From Rhizobium sp. J15 (GTDB lineage Bacteria; Pseudomonadota; Alphaproteobacteria; Rhizobiales; Rhizobiaceae), in assembly GCF_002531825.1 (NCBI RefSeq), contig NZ_NWSX01000030.1:1-64000 (forward strand): a stretch of DNA of 64,000 bases, written 5' to 3'. The first letter of the stretch is position 1; each line of letters begins with the position of its first letter. This document shows positions 60,677 to 64,000 of this stretch, in pieces. A program made the position numbers and the translations under genes. A model generated the notes under the pieces. The model saw nothing but the letters and a program-made list of their open reading frames with translations. It was not told the DNA's origin and did no database searches.

Positions 60677-61783
60677 ATGAAGCAGGCATATGCGGCGGTC
60701 TCGCGCGAAAAGGCGAAGCCCTTGATCTTGGAGTGCATAGGGATTGAGGAACCTCGTGCAGACGAGATTTTGGTCCGCATCGTCGCATCGGGGGTATGTC
60801 ATACCGACCTGGTGGTCAGGGACCAGGGATATGACGTACCTCAACCTGTTGTGTTGGGACACGAAGGCTCTGGCGTCGTCGAGGCCGTCGGGAGCGCAGT
60901 TAAAGATCTTGTGCCCGGTGATCACGTTGCTTTGAGCTACGCCTATTGCGGCAAGTGCGAAAAGTGCCTTTCCGGTACACCTTTCTACTGCGAGGACTTC
61001 TTCGGTCGCAATTTCCGCGGCACTCGTCCGGATGGCACCTGCCCGATCCATGATTCTCACGGGAAACAGATTAGTGGCTGCTTCTTCGAGCAGTCGTCAT
61101 TTGCAACCTACGCCATCGCCAGCGAACGAAACGCCGTGAAGGTTGCAAAGGATGTTCCACTCGAGTTGATCGGACCGCTCGGGTGCGGGCTTCAGACCGG
61201 TGCTGGCGCGGTACTGAATTGCCTCAAGCCGAAGCCCGGCTCGTCAATAGCAGTGTTCGGTGCTGGTGCGGTTGGCATGGCGGCTACGATGGCCGCGAAA
61301 ATCGCCGGATGCGCGACCATCATCGTGATCGACTTGAACGATGAACGGCTGGAACTTTCGCGCGAACTCGGGGCGACGCACACGATAAATGCCCGCAAAT
61401 TGGACAGCGTTGCCGCGATCAGGAAGATCGTCCCCGCAGGCGTTGATTTCAGCTTGGAATGCACGAGTTCGCCGCGAGTTTTCCGTCAGGCAGTCGACTG
61501 CCTTGGTACGCCGGGAACATGCGGTCTCGTTGGCTCGTCCGCTCTCGGCACTGAAGGCACGATCGATATCGGGAACTTCCTTTTCGGCCGCACATTGATC
61601 GGCGTTGTCGAAGGACAAAGCGTTCCGTCCGAGTTCGTCCCGCAGTTGATCGAGTATTGGCAGCAGGGACTTTTCCCGTTCGACAAACTGGTTCAGTTCT
61701 ATGACCTCGACCAGATCAACGAGGCGATGGCTGATTCCGAGAGCGGCAAAGTCATTAAGCCGATCCTTCGCATGAAGCATTAG
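60677..61783 (+). CDS. Second zinc-dependent alcohol dehydrogenase
   Basis: A 368-residue medium-chain dehydrogenase from ATG 60677 (MKQAYAAVSREKAKPLILEC) with TTGGAGGAAC upstream. Catalytic zinc ligands are in GVCHTDLVVRDQ and GHEGSGVVEAVG, structural zinc in CGKCEKCLSGTPFYC and the NAD fold in SIAVFGAGAVGMAATMAAKI. It is clearly related to the dehydrogenase at 53634-54737 but diverged, so the pair probably acts on different substrates or in different directions. Operator site 3 links it to the importer operon. Confidence 0.92.
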   Translation: MKQAYAAVSREKAKPLILECIGIEEPRADEILVRIVASGVCHTDLVVRDQGYDVPQPVVLGHEGSGVVEAVGSAVKDLVPGDHVALSYAYCGKCEKCLSGTPFYCEDFFGRNFRGTRPDGTCPIHDSHGKQISGCFFEQSSFATYAIASERNAVKVAKDVPLELIGPLGCGLQTGAGAVLNCLKPKPGSSIAVFGAGAVGMAATMAAKIAGCATIIVIDLNDERLELSRELGATHTINARKLDSVAAIRKIVPAGVDFSLECTSSPRVFRQAVDCLGTPGTCGLVGSSALGTEGTIDIGNFLFGRTLIGVVEGQSVPSEFVPQLIEYWQQGLFPFDKLVQFYDLDQINEAMADSESGKVIKPILRMKH

Positions 61784-61808
61784 TTTTGCGAGACTTTTCG
61801 AAAGACAA

Positions 61809-61836
61809 GACGGACCGCGATTAAATGCGATCCGTC
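61809..61836 (+). terminator. Hairpin after second dehydrogenase gene
   Basis: GACGGACCGC (61809-61818) pairs with GCGATCCGTC (61827-61836), with one mismatch and an eight-base loop, 26 bases past the stop. No T-run follows, so termination strength is uncertain. Confidence 0.4.
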
Positions 61837-62019
61837 GGAACAGCCGTGCTCAAGACGAGATATGGTCGAACGCTGCTTTCGATGCAATCGCGGGCCACAT
61901 CACTCCGATAGGCCTGCACGAATGATGTGCTGGCAGGGCCCACGCAAAAGCTCTAGGACTCTGCCGGTCAAAGGCGGCCCCCTACAATCACCGGCAGGTA
62001 AGTGGCGAGGGCGGCTCCG

Positions 62020-63300
62020 TTATCCAAGGGGTCCAGAGAACACCTGCGCGCCAAACACTGAAAAGACGTTGCTCCGGCCGACGTGTTCAGCTGACGTGTC
62101 CTGGTCCAACAGGTGGCCAAACCGATCGCGCTTTGTCTTAAAATAAGTGATGTTGGACGCGCTAGATGCGGCGATCAGACTCTGGCGAGACGACACGATG
62201 ACGCCTGACGTTCGCAGCGCCTCTATTTTTGTAGGATTGTTGGTCAGAAGCCGAACGCTGCCGATACCGAGGTCGCGGATGATATCCGCCGCTGCGTTAT
62301 ATTCGCGGGAATCAGATGCGAAGCCGAGTTCCCGATTTGCCTCAAGAGTATCACGACCATGATCCTGCAGGCTGTAAGCCGCAATTTTGTTTCCTAAGCC
62401 AATGCCACGCCCCTCTTGCCCACGCATGTAGATCACGCAACCAGCGCCCGCTAACTGGACCGCCCGAAGAGCCATTTCGAGCTGTTGACCGCAGTCGCAT
62501 CGCATGGACCGGAACGCCTCACCTGTCAGACATTCAGAATGCACCCGTACCAGAACGTCTTCCTTCTCGCACAACTCGCCAAGTGTCAAAGCTAAGTGTT
62601 CCGTTCCCGTCAAACTATCGCGATAAGCAATTGCCTTGAAATCCCCAAACCGCGTTGGCATAAAGGACTGCGCGTAACGCTTTACCCTCGTATCACGACT
62701 CCTGCAGTACTCAATCAAAGCGTCGATCGTTACTATGTGCAGGCCATGTTCGATTGCGAACTTCTCGAGATCTGGCAGTCGAGACATGGTTCCGTCGTCA
62801 TTGGCGATCTCGCAGATTACGCCAGCCGGCGCCAGGCCGGCAAGTCGTGCAAGATCCACGGCAGCTTCGGTGTGGCCAGGACGGCCCAGGACACCGAGAC
62901 GATTTGCACGCAAAGGAAAAATGTGACCCGGTCGCGATAGGTCTTCCGGCCGCGTCTGCGGATCGATGAGCGACTTGACGGTTGCTGCTCGATCTTCGGC
63001 TGAAATCCCTGTCGTTGTGCCGTGTTTGCAATCGACGGAAACGGTAAATGCCGTCTGCAGTGAGTCCGAATTACGTGTGACCATCAGGGGGATCTCGAGT
63101 TTGTCGAGACGTTCGGCTGGAAGTGGCACGCAGATAAGGCCTCTCGCATATTTCATCATGAAAGCGATGTGCTCAGCTGTTATTTTTTCGGCAGCAACGA
63201 CTAGGTCGCCTTCATTCTCCCGGTTTTCGTCGTCGACCACGATAACCATCTCGCCCGCTTCGATCGCCTCGATCGCCTCATCTATGCTCGAAAAAGACAT
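62020..63300 (-). CDS. ribBA: Bifunctional riboflavin synthesis enzyme RibBA
   Basis: A 426-residue protein from ATG 63300 with AAGGAGGAGG upstream. The RibB half (residues 1-205) makes 3,4-dihydroxy-2-butanone 4-phosphate: VIVVDDENRENEGDLVVAAE, FMMKYARGLICVPL, GHIFPLRANRLGVLGRPGHT. The RibA half (about 210-400) is GTP cyclohydrolase II with HSECLTGEAFRSMRCDCGQQ (zinc ligands) and MRGQEGRGIGLGNKIAAYSL. A C-terminal tail of about 25 residues is longer than usual. No FMN riboswitch is visible in the short space upstream. It is 16 bases after the flavin reductase gene, so the operon links FMN supply with its reduction. Confidence 0.95.
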   Translation of the reverse strand: MSFSSIDEAIEAIEAGEMVIVVDDENRENEGDLVVAAEKITAEHIAFMMKYARGLICVPLPAERLDKLEIPLMVTRNSDSLQTAFTVSVDCKHGTTTGISAEDRAATVKSLIDPQTRPEDLSRPGHIFPLRANRLGVLGRPGHTEAAVDLARLAGLAPAGVICEIANDDGTMSRLPDLEKFAIEHGLHIVTIDALIEYCRSRDTRVKRYAQSFMPTRFGDFKAIAYRDSLTGTEHLALTLGELCEKEDVLVRVHSECLTGEAFRSMRCDCGQQLEMALRAVQLAGAGCVIYMRGQEGRGIGLGNKIAAYSLQDHGRDTLEANRELGFASDSREYNAAADIIRDLGIGSVRLLTNNPTKIEALRTSGVIVSSRQSLIAASSASNITYFKTKRDRFGHLLDQDTSAEHVGRSNVFSVFGAQVFSGPLG

Positions 63301-63316
63301 GGAATCCTCCTCCTTA

Positions 63317-63835
63317 TTATGGGCTGACGGCGCGACGCGCGGCATCGAGCTCTCTGTCGACAAGCGCGCGCAGGTTCTCAGAAAGAGCATCGTTCTGAAA
63401 ATCTTCATCGAGAGCGAAAATGAAACGGCTATGTATTTGCGCTTCGAAAAAGTCGAATAAGGCTTCCATCGAGGCTTCGACGAGCGGCTTGTGACTCGAT
63501 GCTTTACCGGTTGCAAAAGGGATCACATAGCGGCCCTTAAGCGCTTTCATGTCGACAAGGTCGAATAAATGCTTCAGCAACCCAGTGTAAGATGCTTTGT
63601 AGACCGGACTACCAACAACTAGCACGTCACTAGCCAAAATATCGTTGAGTGCCGCTTTAACAATCTCAGCGGCGCTGGAGGGCAACACTGTTGCCCCAAG
63701 GTGCGGATGAAGGTCGACAAGGTCCCAGCAGCTTGCTTCGTTGCCGGACGCGCGCACCCGATCCACCATGAAGTCTGCTACGGCCCGGGTTTTCGAGGGG
63801 CGCGATAAATTCCCCGTTATTACAACAACTTTCAT
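63317..63835 (-). CDS. NAD(P)H-dependent FMN reductase (SsuE/MsuE-like)
   Basis: A 172-residue flavodoxin-like reductase from ATG 63835. The N-terminal MKVVVITGNLSRPSKTRAVA holds the phosphate-binding loop. LASDVLVVGSPVYKASYTGL then LKHLFDLVDMKALKGRYVIP is the flavin-binding part of SsuE-type reductases, with the 'P-V-Y-x-A-S-Y-x-G-x-L-K' motif. Such enzymes supply FMNH2 to two-component monooxygenases. Being co-transcribed with ribBA, it probably serves a monooxygenase encoded beyond the right edge. Confidence 0.92.
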   Translation of the reverse strand: MKVVVITGNLSRPSKTRAVADFMVDRVRASGNEASCWDLVDLHPHLGATVLPSSAAEIVKAALNDILASDVLVVGSPVYKASYTGLLKHLFDLVDMKALKGRYVIPFATGKASSHKPLVEASMEALFDFFEAQIHSRFIFALDEDFQNDALSENLRALVDRELDAARRAVSP

Positions 63836-64000
63836 GTCACAGGACTCCCAACATTCTCGCATAAGACAATCTTACAATTTTCACTCACACCGCAATGGAG
63901 GTCGTTGAGGACCCGTGGGGGCAAAAATAGTCCTGCGGTGTCCTGAGCCCTCACAACCCGTAATTTCCCAACCTCGAAGGCTGGATTGCTTCGCAGAAGT
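63836..64000. other. Upstream region at window edge
   Basis: It contains the presumed promoter of the reductase-ribBA operon. No riboswitch-like structure, gene or repeat was identified in these 165 bases. Confidence 0.4.

Noticed and set aside
63301..64000. FMN riboswitch for the ribBA operon
   Set aside because: The conserved multi-stem RFN elements are not visible in the 16 bases between the genes or in the 165 bases upstream of the reductase gene.
1..64000. CRISPR arrays, tRNA and rRNA genes, repABC replication genes
   Set aside because: No regular spacer-repeat series, tRNA cloverleaf or rRNA segment was noticed, and no RepA, RepB or RepC sequence is present in the window.

Overview
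The window reads as part of a large accessory or symbiotic-type plasmid of a Rhizobiaceae bacterium (Rhizobium, Sinorhizobium or Agrobacterium). This rests on a Ti-type TraA relaxase-helicase with traCDG and a recognisable oriT, a complete VirB-type mating-pair operon, the usual rhizobial plasmid ballast (ArdC, DUF736, DUF1173, DUF2493, WGR, toprim and DUF3606 proteins), relics of IS66, IS630 and a serine recombinase, and catabolic loci with ABC transporters. No rRNA, tRNA or CRISPR array was seen.

Layout. 1-4.1 kb is a graveyard of mobile-element fragments (IS66 relic, frameshifted serine recombinase joined to a DUF5372-like ORF, IS630 tail) with a DUF3606 gene and a small HTH gene. 4.1-8.9 kb holds a LysR regulator divergent from a polar amino-acid ABC transporter (two permeases and a binding protein, no ATPase) ending in a CapA-like protein. 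8.9-9.4 kb is an XRE regulator. 9.8-15.3 kb is an unrecognised five-gene cluster: a 472-aa protein of unknown family, an MFS exporter and an AraC regulator on the minus strand, and a methyltransferase plus a small DUF2218-like protein on the plus strand. It looks like an uncharacterised metabolite or metallophore locus.

15.4-22.7 kb is the DNA-processing half of a conjugation system (traA, oriT, traCDG). 22.7-30 kb carries plasmid-maintenance genes: a Phd-type antitoxin, a PIN toxin-antitoxin pair, WGR, DUF736, a frameshifted DUF2493 gene, a toprim relic and DUF1173. 30.3-31.3 kb is a second PIN toxin-antitoxin pair. 31.3-41.5 kb is virB11 to virB1 with eexN and an exported leader-gene product, divergent from a small winged-helix regulator. 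A 25-bp bipartite motif, TTTACTA-N8-TAGTTAGTAT, lies in the traA/traCDG promoter region and again upstream of the DUF1173 gene. A related inverted repeat lies in the virB/regulator promoter. The small regulator may therefore control the whole transfer regulon.

42.3-45 kb contains a decayed LuxR gene, ArdC and long gene-poor DNA. 45.2-50.4 kb encodes a PAS-GGDEF-EAL protein and a chemoreceptor. 50.7-64 kb is a catabolic region: an AraC regulator; a minus-strand operon for a ribose-type ABC importer, a zinc alcohol dehydrogenase, an ABM-type monooxygenase and a type II NADH dehydrogenase; a histidine phosphatase and a second zinc alcohol dehydrogenase on the plus strand; and a ribBA plus FMN-reductase pair. 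Three near-identical operator-like sites (TTGACNGATTGTCYGAY) tie the importer operon, phosphatase and second dehydrogenase together. The flavin genes suggest that an FMNH2-dependent monooxygenase lies beyond the right edge.
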